From Enterobacter sp. EA-1 (lineage in GTDB: Bacteria > Pseudomonadota > Gammaproteobacteria > Enterobacterales > Enterobacteriaceae): a stretch of DNA of 64,000 nt. The translations under genes were made by a program, and so were the position numbers. This document shows positions 41,094-52,649 of this stretch, one piece after another. The notes beneath the pieces were generated by a model, which was given only the letters and a program-made list of their open reading frames with translations, was not told where the DNA came from and did not search any database. Location of the stretch: contig CP025776.1 of NCBI GenBank assembly GCA_002886105.1, forward strand, positions 4,278,001 through 4,342,000, read 5' to 3'. Every line of letters begins with the position of its first letter. Position 1 is the first letter of the stretch.

Positions 41094-41850
41094 TCACTTC
41101 TGCCCAAAATGTTGAGGTAAACCGGCATCAGCGGGTGTTCCATCAGCGTGAAAACGGCGATCGCCGCTGCGCCCATCATCCCCGGCCCCAGCCAGAGTAA
41201 ACGCTGGCGCGGCAGGTAAGTGGTTAAACGATCGATCCCGGCTTTCCCGGAGCGCCACAGACGCCAGCACAGCCAGAACGCCAGCCACAGCAGCAGCGCC
41301 GCCAGCAGCAGCAACCATTTGAAATTGCCGCTTTGCATATCCGCAGGAATATCAATTGCCGCCCCCGCCAGAATGCCGGGCAGGAAGTAAAAGGAGGCCA
41401 CAGCAGGCAACCGAGAATGTTCGGCGGCAGGAATTTACTGACCGGCAGATCCAGCATCCCTGCCACCATCGGCACCAGCGGGCGCGTCGGCCCGACAAAA
41501 CGCCCCACCAGAATGGTGAACAGGCTGTGCTGATGCAGTGCATGTTCGGTTTTATCCAGCAGCGCTTTGTTCTTTTCATAAACGACCAGCGGTGCAACGG
41601 GGCTTTGAAACGCCAGCCCAGCCAGTACGAGATCCAGTCGCCCAGCAGACAACCGATAATGCCCGCTAACCATGCCTGCCAGAAATTGACTTCGCCGTTG
41701 CCAATCAGCGCGCCCAGCGCCGCCATCATTACCGTGCCGGGCAGGATCAGCCCGACCAGCGCCAGCGACTCGAAAAAACGCCACCAGCGCAATCGCCGCC
41801 AGAGAGTAAGTGGCGGATTGGGTAATAAAATGTTCCAGCAGTGCTTCCAT
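41094..41850 (-). CDS. yabI: DedA-family membrane protein YabI
   Basis: YabI is an inner-membrane protein of the DedA family, implicated in membrane homeostasis and probably lipid flipping. It begins MEALLEHFITQSATYSLAAI. It keeps the family blocks VGLILPGTVMMAALGALIGN and GRFVGPTRPLVPMVAGMLDL. Breaks near 41780, 41400 and 41250. The end is uncertain: a TGA at 41094 gives a near-normal length of 757 bp (E. coli 765), but another frame runs on under thiQ. The precise transported substrate is unknown. Confidence 0.88.
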
Positions 41851-41978
41851 AACCTGTCCTGTTCAGCAATGAAGGCCGGATTCTCCGGAGGGGGAGCCGC
41901 GAGCGTCAAGCCTTCAATTATCTGAAAATTTTACAGGCTATATCCTTTTCAGAACCAACCATTGCCAATCTTTACGAA

Positions 41979-42822
41979 TTATTCACATCCTGCACGAAAT
42001 TCACTCGGGCTGGCTCCGGTGCATTTTTAAACACCCGGGAAAAGTAGAGCTGATCGTCAAACCCGACATTGCGCCCGACGCTGGCAATCGGCATGCGCGT
42101 AGTGCTGAGCAGCAATTTGGCCTGACTGATGCGCTGATCCTCGCGCCAGCTCAGCACACTCACCCCGAGCTGCTGGCGAAACAGATGCGAAAGCCGCGAA
42201 GGCGACAGGCAGACATGCTGCGCAACGCCAGCGATATCAAAATGGTTATCCGCCAGATGATCGCTAATGTACTGGCAGGCATCGCGCACGCGGTTATCCA
42301 GCGGCGGATGCAACGATTCGTTGATCGCTTCCATCCTGCGCAACAGCAGTTGTTCCAGCAGGTTGATCGCAAGATGTTCGGCATAGCGTCCGGCACTTTG
42401 CCCGGCATCGATAATTTGCGCGAAAAGCTCGCGAAAACGCGCCATATTCGCCTCATCCGGGCGGTAAAAACCGGTTTGTGCAAACAGCGTCGGCCAGCTT
42501 AACCACTCGTGCCAGTAGGCGCGCGGACGGAAGTAAACCCACTGGTGATACCATTCGGAGGCATCCGGATGGCGACCATAATGGTGAATTTCCCGGCGGA
42601 AAGAGCAGAATATCCCCCGGACGGCAGATAAACTGTTTACCGTGATTTTTCACAATCCCTTCACCGCGCACGGTGAGGTTCAGGATAAAGCCTTTCATCC
42701 CCAGCGGACGATCGATAAAAAATCGAGATAACCGTCCGCCTCTATGGGCGTCAAACCCGCCACCAAATGCGCATTAAACGAGTAGCCGGTGGCAGCAGTG
42801 GATCATTTTGTGATTCAGCCAT
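41979..42822 (-). CDS. araC: Arabinose operon regulator AraC
   Basis: AraC binds arabinose and switches between DNA looping (repression) and activation at pBAD. The start [11 protein letters not shown] contains the N-terminal arm. The sugar-binding cupin is read through [17 protein letters not shown] and [12 protein letters not shown]. The C-terminal AraC-type HTH pair includes [20 protein letters not shown] and [20 protein letters not shown]-like residues ([20 protein letters not shown]). Breaks near 42720-42775, 42590, 42480 and 42030. The stop at 41979 was found by restoring the frame to the ending [10 protein letters not shown]. The length is 844 bp. Confidence 0.95.
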
Positions 42823-42848
42823 AAACGCAATACTCCCGTGCTCGGCAA

Positions 42849-42866
42849 AGAAACCAATTGTCCATA
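42849..42866. promoter_or_regulatory. araO2 half-site
   Basis: The sequence AGAAACCAATTGTCCATA is nearly identical to the E. coli O2 half-site and lies in the araC leader. Its distance to I1 (start to start) is 211 bases, the same looping distance as in E. coli. Confidence 0.85.
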
Positions 42867-42991
42867 TTGATAATCCCTTCACTTCTCTGCCATCTGCGGA
42901 CAAATGGCGCAAACCCGGTGATGACTTAATCCCGCCAGACAAAAGCGATTACGCCTTTTGACGCCCTCACGCAGGGTTAAAAGGGATAACG

Positions 42992-43023
42992 AAAGTGTCT
43001 ATAAAGGTGGCAGAAATGTCCAC
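42992..43023. promoter_or_regulatory. araO1 operator region
   Basis: AAAGTGTCTATAAAGG and CAGAAATGTCCACA align with the two halves of the E. coli O1 operator, which overlaps the araC promoter and mediates AraC autoregulation. The half-site spacing is slightly altered, possibly by an indel. Confidence 0.65.
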
Positions 43024-43028
43024 ATCGA

Positions 43029-43048
43029 ATTTTGCACGGCGTCACACT
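43029..43048. promoter_or_regulatory. CRP site of the ara control region
   Basis: TTTGCACGGCGTCACA matches the known CRP-binding site between araO1 and araI in E. coli. CRP here helps open the AraC loop and activates pBAD under low glucose. Confidence 0.82.
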
Positions 43049-43059
43049 TTGCGATGCCA

Positions 43060-43097
43060 TAGCAATTTAGTCCATAAGATTAGCGGATCCTGCCTGA
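43060..43097 (+). promoter_or_regulatory. araI1-I2 activator sites
   Basis: I1 (TAGCAATTTAGTCCATA, 43060-43076) and I2 (TAGCGGATCCTGCCTGA, 43081-43097) are adjacent direct half-sites, with I2 overlapping the pBAD -35. AraC bound to both in the presence of arabinose contacts RNA polymerase. Confidence 0.88.
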
Positions 43098-43123
43098 CGG
43101 TTTTTGCCGCCGCTCACTATGTT
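43094..43123 (+). promoter_or_regulatory. araBAD promoter pBAD
   Basis: CTGACG (43094-43099) is the same -35 as E. coli pBAD. After 18 bases TATGTT (43118-43123) takes the -10 position, in place of TACTGT. araB begins 33 bases further. Confidence 0.8.
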
Positions 43124-43155
43124 TTTCCTAACGGTTATTCTTATGGAGCAACACA

Positions 43156-44853
43156 ATGGCAATCACAATTGGCCTCGATTTCGGCAGCGATTCAGTACGT
43201 GCGCTGGCGGTAGACTGCACATCCGGGGCGGAGCTCGCCACCAGTGTGGAATGGTATCCGCGCTGGCAGGAAGGGCGCTATTGCGACGCACCGCATAACC
43301 AGTTCCGTCACCACCCACGGGATTACATTGAGTCAATGGAAGCCGCGCTCAAAACAGTGCTGGCGGAATTAAGCGATGCTCAGCGAGCGGAGATCAAGGG
43401 CATTGGTGTGGACAGTACCGGCTCAACACCGGCGCCGATTGATGCTGAAGGTCGAGTGCTGGCGCTGCGACCCGAATTCGCCGACAACCCGAACGCCATG
43501 TTTGTGTTGTGGAAAGATCACACCGCCGTTGAAGAAGCAGAAGCGATCACCCGCTTGTGCCACACGCCGGGTAGCACGGACTACTCCCGTTATATTGGCG
43601 GTATTTACTCCAGTGAGTGGTTCTGGGCAAAAATCCTGCATGTTACCCGCGCCGACAGCGCCGTCGCCCGGTGCGGCAGCATCGTGGATTGAGCTCTGCG
43701 ACTGGGTTCCCGCCCTGCTCTCCGGCACCACGCGTCCGGAAGCCATTCGTCGCGGCCGCTGCAGCGCCGGGCATAAATCCTTGTGGCATGAAAGCTGGGG
43801 CGGTCTGCCTCCGGCATCGTTCTTCGACGCACTGGATCCGATGATCAATAAACATCTGGACTGGCCGCTGTTTCGCGAAACCTATACCGCAGACTTACCG
43901 GTCGGCACACTGACCGCCGAATGGGCGCAACGCCTCGGGCTTTCCGAATCCGTGGTGATCTCCGGCGGGGCGTTCGACTGTCATATGGGTGCCGTTGGCG
44001 CAGGGGCGCAACCGAACACGCTGGTGAAAGTAATTGGCACCTCGACCTGCGACATTCTGATCGCCGACAAACAGAGCGTGGGCGATCGCGCAGTGAAAGG
44101 CATTTGCGGTCAAGTCGACGGCAGCGTGGTTCCGCAGTTTATTGGCCCTCGGAAGCCGGGCAATCCGCGTTTGGCGATATCTACGCCACCGGTTTGGTCG
44201 CATCCTCGGCTGGCCGCTGGAACAACTGGCGCAGCAGCATCCGGAACTGAAAACGCACATCAAAGCCAGTCAGAAGCAGCTTCTGCCCGCACTGACTGAC
44301 GCATGGGTGAAAAATCCGTCTCTTGAACATCTGCCGGTGGTGCTCGACTGGTTTAACGGTCGGCGTACGCCTAATGCCAACCAACGCCTGAAAGGCGTCA
44401 TCACTGACCTCAATCTGGCTACCGATGCGCCTGCGCTGTTTGGCGGCCTGATTGCCGCAACCGCCTTTGGCGCACGCGCCATTATGGAGTGCTTTACCGA
44501 ACAGGGGATCGCCGTTGACAACGTGATGGCGTTGGGCGGCATTGCACGCAAAAACATCGGCGTAATGCAGGCCTGCTGCGACGTGCTCAACCGTCCGCTT
44601 CAGGTTGTCGCCTCCGAGCAATGCTGCGCCCTGGGCGCGGCGATCTTGCTGCCGTGGCGGCGGAAGTCCATGCGGATATCCCGGCGGCGCAGCAGAAGAT
44701 GGCCAGCGCCATCGAAAAAAACTCCTGCAGCCTTCGCCGCAGGCGCAACAGTTTGAACGGCTCTATCGTCGCTATCAGCAGTGGGCGAAGAGCGCCGAAC
44801 AGCACTATCTCCCTTCAGCCGCGACAGTCTCGCAGGCCGCTTTAACTCATTAA
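43156..44853 (+). CDS. araB: L-ribulokinase
   Basis: AraB phosphorylates L-ribulose with ATP (FGGY kinase family). The N-terminal phosphate loop [16 protein letters not shown] begins the protein. [16 protein letters not shown] and [19 protein letters not shown] follow, then [20 protein letters not shown] and [20 protein letters not shown]. Breaks near 43670, 44148 (CCTGG expected, CCCTCGG written), 44205, 44650 and 44725. The length is 1698 bp against 1701, and the last residues differ from E. coli. araA begins 10 bases after the stop. Confidence 0.96.
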
Positions 44854-44863
44854 GGACAAGATC

Positions 44864-46364
44864 ATGACTATTTTCGACAATTATGAAGTGTGGTTCGTCA
44901 TTGGCAGCCAGCACCTGTACGGGCCGGAAGCCCTGAAACAGGTGACGAAGCATGCCGAACAGGTGGTCAACGCCCTCAATGCCGAAGCGAAATTACCCTG
45001 TAAGTTGGTGCTGAAACCGCTGGGAACCTCGCCTGATGAGGATCACCGCCATTTGCCGTGACGCCAACTACGACGACAAATGCGCCGGGATGGTGGTGTG
45101 GCTGCACACCTTCTCTCCGGCCAAAATGTGGATCAACGGCCTGACTATCCTCAACAAACCGCTGTTGCAATTCCACACCCAGTTCAACGCTTCCCCTGCC
45201 GTGGGACAGCATTGATATGGACTTTATGAACCTTAACCAGACAGCGCACGGCGGCCGCGAATTCGGCTTTATTGGTGCGCGTATGCGTCTGCAACACAGC
45301 GTTGTGACCGGCCACTGGCAGGACAAACACGCCCATACGCGCATCGGCGCGTGGATGCGTCAGGCGGTTTCCAAACAGGACACCCGTCATCTGAAAGTGG
45401 TGCGTTTCGGCGATAACATGCGCGAAGTGGCGGTGACCGACGGCGATAAAGTCGCGGCGCAAATCAAGTTCGGCTTCTCGGTCAATGCACCGGGGCGTGG
45501 GCGATTTGGTGCAGGTGGTCAACGCCGTCAGCGATGGCGATGTTAACGCGTTGGTGGATGAGTACGAAGGCAGCTACCGCCTGACCCCGGCGGCGCAGGT
45601 TCATGGCGATAAACGTCAGAATGTCTTTGATGCCGCCCGTATTGAACTGGGTATGAAACGCTTCCTTGAAGAGGGTGGCTTCCACGCCTTTACCACCACC
45701 TTTGAAGATTTGCATGGCCTGAAACAGTTGCCCGGGCGGTACAGCGCCTGATGCAACAAGGTTATGGTTTTGCCGGCGAGGGCGACTGGAAGACCGCTGC
45801 GCTGCTGCGCATCATGAAAGTGATGTCCGGCGGGCTGGCGGGCGGCACCTCCTTTATGGAGGATTACACCTATCACTTCGAAAACGGTAATGACATGGTG
45901 CTGGGCTCCCACATGCTGGAAGTCTGCCCAAGCATCGCCACGCATGAAAAACCGATCCTCGATGTGCAACACCTTGGCATTGGCGGCAAAGCCGATCCGG
46001 CACGTTTGATCTTCTCTACCCAAACCGGCCCGGCGATTAACGCCAGCCTGATCGATCTGGGGGATCGTTTCCGCCTGTTGGTGAACTGCGTGGATGCGGT
46101 GAAAACTCCGCATGATCTGCCGAAACTGCCGGTCGCTAACGCATTGTGGAAAGCGCAGCCGGATCTGCCTACCGCATCGGAAGCTGGATCCTTGCAGGTG
46201 GCGCGCACCATACCGTCTTTAGTCAGGCCCTGACCCTCGACGATATGCGCCAGTTCAGCGAGCTGCAAGATGTTGAGCTGACCGTCATCGATAACGACAC
46301 CCGCCTGCCGGCATTTAAAGATGCCCTGCGCTGGAACGAAGTTTATTACGGTTCAAAACGTTAA
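44864..46364 (+). CDS. araA: L-arabinose isomerase
   Basis: AraA converts L-arabinose to L-ribulose. It begins [20 protein letters not shown], followed by [20 protein letters not shown], the metal and active-site region [16 protein letters not shown], and [20 protein letters not shown]. It ends [12 protein letters not shown]. Breaks near 45040, 45195, 45490 (AWGVGD, a Dcm site), 45737 (GLAV, a Dcm site) and 46187 (AW, a Dcm site). The length is 1501 bp against 1503. Confidence 0.96.
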
Positions 46365-46379
46365 ACCTTCGCGCTTACG

Positions 46380-46403
46380 CCCGGTGACGCTTCATTCACC
46401 GGG
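46380..46403. repeat. araA-araD intercistronic hairpin
   Basis: CCCGGTGA and TCACCGGG form a perfect eight-pair stem around an eight-base loop in the spacer between araA and araD. No T-tract follows, so it is more likely an mRNA-end or processing element than a terminator. Confidence 0.7.
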
Positions 46404-46423
46404 CCGACAAACCCCGCAGGCCG

Positions 46424-46445
46424 GATACGCGCAGCGCTGTCCGGC
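46424..46445. repeat. REP-like palindrome in the ara operon
   Basis: GCCGGATACGCGCAGCGC followed by TGTCCGGC resembles an enterobacterial REP unit (GCCGGAT core). Together with the preceding hairpin it could explain the lower expression of araD than araA, as proposed for such elements in E. coli. Confidence 0.6.
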
Positions 46446-46465
46446 AACGTTTTCAGGAGAGGAGT

Positions 46466-47162
46466 ATGCTCGAAGATCTCAAACGTCAGGTGCTGGAAGC
46501 CAACCCGGCGCTGCCAAAACATAACCCCGGGTCACCCTGACTGGGGCAACGTCAGCGCCGTCGATCGCGACAAAGGCGTACTGGTGATTAAACCTCTGGC
46601 GTTGATTACAGCGTGATGACTGCCAACGATATGGTGGTGGTCGATATCGCCACCGGGGAAGTGGTCGAGGGCAGAAAAAGCCGTCATCGGACACGCCCAC
46701 CCACCGCTTGCTGTACCAGTGCTTTTCCGACGATTGGCGGCATTGTGCACACCCATTCACGGCATGCCACCATCTGGTCGCAGGCGGGTCAGTCGATCCC
46801 GGCGACCGGCACCACGCATGCTGACTACTTCTATGGTGAAATCCCCTGCACGCGCAAGATGACCGATGAAGAGATTAACGGCGAGTACGAGTGGGAAACC
46901 GGCAATGTGATCGTCGAAACCTTTGAAAGAAAAGGTATCGATCCGGCGCAAATGCCCGGTGTGCTGGTGCATTCCCATGGACCGTTTGCGTGGGGGAAAA
47001 AATGCCGACGATGCAGTGCATAACGCCATCGTGCTGGAAGAAGTGGCCTATATGGGCATTTTCTGCCGCCAGCTCGAACCGCGCCTGCCGCCGATGCAGC
47101 AAACCCTGCTGGATAAGCACTATCTGCGCAAACATGGCGCCAAAGCCTATTACGGGCAATAA
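46466..47162 (+). CDS. araD: L-ribulose-5-phosphate 4-epimerase
   Basis: AraD converts L-ribulose 5-phosphate to D-xylulose 5-phosphate, linking arabinose to the pentose phosphate pathway. Class II aldolase-like zinc ligands are seen in [15 protein letters not shown] and [11 protein letters not shown]. The start [20 protein letters not shown] is followed by a break near 46529 (NLVTLTWGN expected; two CCTGG sites altered). Further breaks lie near 46605, 46680, 46718 (YQAF, a Dcm site) and 47000. The length is 697 bp against 696. Confidence 0.95.
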
Positions 47163-47178
47163 CTGTATAAAACCACAG
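47163..47178. promoter_or_regulatory. LexA box upstream of polB
   Basis: CTGTATAAAACCACAG fits the SOS box CTG-N10-CAG and is the same as the E. coli polB operator. It begins directly after the araD stop codon and lies 54 bases before the polB GTG, so polB is expected to be DNA-damage inducible. Confidence 0.9.
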
Positions 47179-47231
47179 CTTATCACACCGAACCTATAAT
47201 CTTGCCTGGTTTTGTTTTATGAGAGAACGCT

Positions 47232-49586
47232 GTGGCGCAAGCGCGAGAAGGCTTTTTATTAACCCGACACTGGCGGGATACCCCCGGCGGCACCGAGGTG
47301 GAGTTCTGGCTGGCGACCAACAGCGGCCCGCTGCGCGTGGTCTTGCCGCCGCAGGAATCGGTCGCGTTTATTCCCGCCGCCCATGTGGAAAAGCCAAACT
47401 CCTGCTGCGCAGTGAAAGCCACTGGCGTTTAACACCCCTGAGCCTGACGGATTTCCACCGTCAACCGGTTTACGGCCTCTACTGCCGCGGTCATCGCCAG
47501 CTTATGCGTATCGAAAAAGCGCTGCGCGAAGGCGGCATCACCGTGTATGAAGCCGATGTGCGCCCGCCTGAACGCTTTCTGATGGAACGCTTTATCACCG
47601 CACCGGTGTGGGCCGATGGCGAGAGTCAGGGAACGGCGCTGGTCAATGCACGCCTAAAACCCAACCCGCACTACCGCCCGCCGCTGAAATGGGTCTCGCT
47701 GGATATCGAAACCAGCCGCCACGGCGAGCTTTATTGTATCGGCCTTGAAGGCTGCGGGCAGCGCACGGTGTATATGCTCGGACCAGAGAACGGCAACCCG
47801 CAGGAGGTGGATTTCGATCTGGAGTATGTCGCCAGTCGCCCGCAATTGCTGGAAAAACTCAACGCCCCGGTTTGCTCAACACGATCCGGATGTGATCATC
47901 GGCTGGAACCTCGGTGCAGTTCGATCTGCGGGTCCTGCAAAATAGCGCTGAACGTTATCGCGTTCCGTTGACGCTTGGCCGTCAGGGCAGCGAGCTGGAG
48001 TGGCGAGAGCACGGCTTTAAAAATGGCGTCTTCTTTGCACAAGCCACCGGCCGGTTGATTATCGACGGCATTGAAGCGCTGAAGTCCGCCTTCTGGAATT
48101 TCTCGTCTTTCTCACTGGAAGCCGTGTCGCGGGAGCTGCTCGGTGAGGGGAAAGCCATTGATAATCCGTGGGATCGGATGGACGAAATCGATCGTCGCTT
48201 TGCCGAAGACAAACCGGCGCTCGCCACTTATAACCTGAAAGATTGCGAGCTGGTCACACGCATTTTCCATAAAACCGAGATCATGCCATTCCTGCTGGAA
48301 CGTGCGACAGTCAATGGCTTACCGGTTGACCGGCATGGCGGTTCAGTCGCCGCGTTTAGCCACCTCTATTTTCCCCGTATGCACCGCGCGGGCTTTGTGG
48401 CGCCGAATCCGGCGAGGTGCCGCCGCAGGCCAGTCCCGGCGGCTATGTGATGGATTCCCGGCCCGGGCTGTATGACTCGGTGCTGGTGCTTGACTATAAG
48501 AGCCTGTACCCCTCGATTATCCGCACTTTTCTGATTGATCCTGTCGGCTGGTCGAAGGAATGGCGCAGCCGGATAACGCGCACAGCACAGAGGGCTTTCT
48601 TGGCGCCCGGTTCTCGCGAGAGAAACACTGCCTGCCGGAGATCGTCGGGCAAATCTGGCACGGGCGGGACGACGCCAAGCGGCAGGGTAACAAGCCGCTC
48701 GCAAGCGCTGAAGATCATTATGAATGCCTTTTACGGCGTACTCGGCACCAGCGCCTGCCGCTTCTTCGATCCTCGCCCCGGCTTCGTCGATCACCATGCG
48801 CGGCCATGAGATCATGCGCCAGACCAAAGCGCTGATCGAAGAGCAGGGCTATGACGTGATTTATGGCGACACGGACTCGACCTTTGTCTGGCTCAAAAAC
48901 CGCACAGCGAGGAAGAGGCAGCGCGTATTGGCAACGCGCTGGTCGAACAGGTAAACGCGTGGTGGTCTGCGCATCTGCGGGCACAGGGGCTGGAGAGTGC
49001 GCTGGAGCTGGAGTTTGAAACCCACTTTTGCCGTTTTTTAATGCCAACGATTCGCGGCACAGAACTGGGCAGTAAAAAGCGTTACGCCGGGTTGATTCAG
49101 GAAGGGGACAACCAGCGCATGGTGTTTAAAGGGCTGGAAACCGTGCGCACCGACTGGACGCCGCTGGCGCAACAGTTCCAGCAAAGCCTTTACCTGCGCA
49201 TTTTTCGTAATGAGCCCTATCAGGATTATGTACGCGAAACCATCGCCAGCCTGATGGCCGGTGAACTGGATGAGCAACTGGTCTATCGCAAACGCCTGCG
49301 CAGAGCGCTGGAAGGATTATGAACGCAATGTACCGCCGCACGTTCGCGCTGCCAGCTGGCGGATGAAGAAAACCGTAAACGCGGCCGCCCTGCGCAGTAT
49401 CAGAACCGCGGCACTATCCACTATGTCTGGACCACCAGCGGCCCTGAGCCAGTGGACTACCAGCATTCGCCACTGGATTACGATCACTATCTGAGTAAAC
49501 AACTTCAGCCGGTTGCGGAAGGAATTCTCCCTTTCATTGACGATGATTTTGCTACACTACTGACAGGGCAACTGGGATTATTTTAA
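47232..49586 (+). CDS. polB: DNA polymerase II
   Basis: PolB is a family B polymerase with proofreading, used in replication restart and translesion synthesis. It starts at a GTG ([19 protein letters not shown]). The exonuclease I motif is [18 protein letters not shown], polymerase motif A is [17 protein letters not shown], motif B is around [16 protein letters not shown], and motif C is [14 protein letters not shown]. The C-terminus [12 protein letters not shown] is normal. More than ten breaks occur; those at 47866, 47911, 48551, 48606, 48776 and 49346 fall at expected CCTGG or CCAGG sites. The length is 2355 bp against 2352. Confidence 0.96.
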
Positions 49587-49727
49587 AGCCACACAATTCA
49601 GTCTATACGAACGTGGTGTCATCCAGTACCATAGCGCCCTTCCTGTTCCCCGGCCCCCAAATTTATGCCCGCCTGCCCTAAGGCGGTGACGAACTATTGC
49701 CTGAAATTTGAGATATAGAGTTCATTT

Positions 49728-52638
49728 ATGCCCTTTACACTTGGTCAACGCTGGATTAGCGACACGGAAAGCGAACTCGGACTTGGTACGGTCGTCGCAA
49801 TGGATGCGCGCACGGTTACTCTGCTGTTCCCTGCCACGGGTGAGAACCGTTTGTATGCGCGCAGCGACTCGCCGGTTACCCGCGTGATGTTTAACCCCGG
49901 CGATACGGTAACCAGTCACGAAGGCTGGCAGCTCACGGTTGAAGACGTAAAGGAAGAAAACGGTCTGCTCGCCTACACCGGTACCCGCCTCGGATACGCA
50001 AGAGAACAACATCACCCTGCGCGAAGTGCTGCTCGACAGTAAACTGGTGTTTAGCAAACCGCAGGATCGCCTGTTTGCCGGGCAAGTCGATCGCATGGAT
50101 CGTTTTGCTTTACGTTTTCGCGCCCGTAAATACCAAAGTGAACAGTACCGCATGCCGTGGAGCGGCCTGCGTGGTCAGCGTACCAACCTGATCCCACATC
50201 AGTTACATATCGCCCACGACGTTGGCCGCCGCCATGCGCCGCGCGTGCTGCTGGCGGATGAAGTGGGTCTTGGGAAAACCATCGAAGCCGGGATGATCCT
50301 GCATCAACAGTTGCTCTCCGGTGCGGCTGAGCGCGTGTTGATCGTGGTGCCGGAAACCCTGCAACATCAGTGGCTGGTGGAAATGCTGCGCCGCTTTAAC
50401 CTGCGTTTCTCACTGTTTGACGATGAGCGTTACGCCGAAGCGCAGCACGATGCGGACAACCCGTTTGAAACTGAACAACTGGTGATCTGCTCGCTGGATT
50501 TCGTACGCCGCAACAAACAGCGCCTCGGAGCATCTGTGCGATGCCGAGTGGGACCTGTTAGTGGTCGACGAAGCCCACCATCTGGTGTGTGGAGCGAAAA
50601 CGAGCCGGGCCGTGAATATCTGGCGATTGAGCAACTGGCTGAACGCGTACCGGGCATCCTGCTGCTGACCGCCACGCCGGAACAGCTGGGGATGGAAAGC
50701 CACTTCGCGCGTCTGCGTTTGCTGGATCCAAACCGTTTTCATGACTTTGCCCAGTTTGTTGAAGAGCAAAAAATTACCGCCCGGTCGCCGATGCCGTCGC
50801 GCTGCTGCTGGCAGGTAATCACCTGAATAATGATGAACTCAATACGTTGGGCGATCTGATTGGCGAACAGGATATCGAGCCGCTACTGCAAACCGCCAAC
50901 AGCGATCGTGACGGTGCGGCAGCCGCCCGCCGAGGAATTGATCACCATGTTGATGGATCGCCATGGCACCAGCCGTGTGCTGTTCCGTAACACCCGTAAT
51001 GGCGTAAAAGGTTTCCCGAAACGCGAACTGCACACGGTGAAACTGCCGTTGCCAACGCAGTACCAGACTGCCATTAAGGTCTCCGGCATTATGGGGGCGC
51101 GTAAAAGTCAGGAAGAGCGCGCTCGCGATATGCTCTACCCGGAGCAGATTTATCAGGAATTTGAAGGCGATAGCGGTGCACCGGGTGGAACTTCGATCCG
51201 CGCGTCGAATGGCTGATGGGTTATTTAACCAGTCACCGCTCGCAGAAAGTGCTGGTGATCTGCGCCAAAGCGGCCACCGCCCTGCAACTGGAGCAGGTTC
51301 TGCGTGAACGCGAAGGCATCCGTGCGGCGGTGTTCCATGAAGGGATGTCCATTATCGAACGCGACCGCGCAGCGCTTTGGTGAAGAAGACAGCGGCGCAC
51401 AGGTTCTGCTCTGTTCCGAAATCGGATCGGAAGGCCGTAACTTCCAGTTTGCCAGCCATCTCGTGATGTTCGATCTGCCATTTAACCCGGATCTGCTGGA
51501 GCAGCGTATTGGGCGTCTGGATCGTATTGGTCAGGCGCATGACATTCAGATCCACGTTCCTTATCTGGAAAAACCGCACAGTCCGTGCTGGTGCGCTGGT
51601 ATCACGAAGGGTTGGATGCGTTTGAGCACACCTGCCCGACTGGCCGCGCCATCTATGATAGCGTGCACGGTCAGCTCATTAATTACCTCGCAGCACCGGA
51701 GAATACCGACGGCTTTGAAGAGCTGATCAAATCCTGCCGCGAGCAGCACGATACGTTGAAAGCCCAGTTGGAACAGGGCCGCGACCGCCTGCTGGAGATC
51801 AACTCTAACGGCGGCGAAAAAGCACAGGCGCTGGCGGAGAGCATCGCCGAACAAGACGATGACACCGCGCTGATAAGCTTTGCGATGAACCTGTTCGATA
51901 TCATCGGCATCAATCAGGACGATCGCGGTGAAAACATGATCGTCCTGACGCCGTCGGACCATATGCTGGTGCCGGATTTCCCGGGTCTGCCGGAAGATGG
52001 CTGCACCATCACGTTTGAGCGTGATGTCGCTCTCTCGCGCGAAGATGCGCAGTTTATTACACCGGGAGCACCCGCTTATCCGCAACGGTCTGGATCTGAT
52101 CCTCTCAGGCGATACCGGTAGCAGCACCCTGTCGCTGTTGAAAAACAAAGCTCTGCCGGTCGGTACGCTGTTACTGGAACTGATTTATGTTGTGGAAGCG
52201 CAAGCGCCGAAGCAGTTGCAGCTTAACCGCTTCCTGCCGCCAACGCCTATCCGCCTGCTGGTGGACAAAACGGCACTAACTTTGGCGGCGCAGGTGGAAT
52301 TCGAAAGCTTTAACCGTCAACTCAGCGCGGTTAACCGCCATACGGCCAGCAAACTGATCAACGCTGTACAGCAGGACGTGCATACCATCCTGCAAAAGGT
52401 GAAGCGCAGGTGGAAGTCGCCGCGCGTGAGCTGATCGACGCGGCCCGCAGTGAAGCCGACGAGAAATTGTCTGCGGAGCTTTCACGCCCTGGAAGCGCTG
52501 AAAGCGGTCAACCCGAACATTCGCGATGACGAACTGGCTGCCATTGAAAGCAACCGCCAGCAGGTTATGGAAAGCCTGTCGCAAGCGGGATGGCGCACAC
52601 CGGATGCGCTGCGATTAATCGTTGTGACGCATCAGTAA
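49728..52638 (+). CDS. rapA: RNA polymerase-associated ATPase RapA
   Basis: RapA (HepA) is a Swi2/Snf2 ATPase that recycles RNA polymerase. It begins [20 protein letters not shown]. The helicase motifs include Walker [19 protein letters not shown], the DEAH box in [11 protein letters not shown] (across a break), [11 protein letters not shown], and motif VI in [15 protein letters not shown]. Breaks near 49992 (RLDTQ), 50525 (RLEHL), 50926 (ARQEL), 51185 (ATWWN) and 52489 (SRLEA) are all at expected Dcm sites, with others near 50790, 51365, 51580 and 52405. The length is 2911 bp against 2907. Confidence 0.96.
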
Positions 52639-52649
52639 CGGAGCCGACC

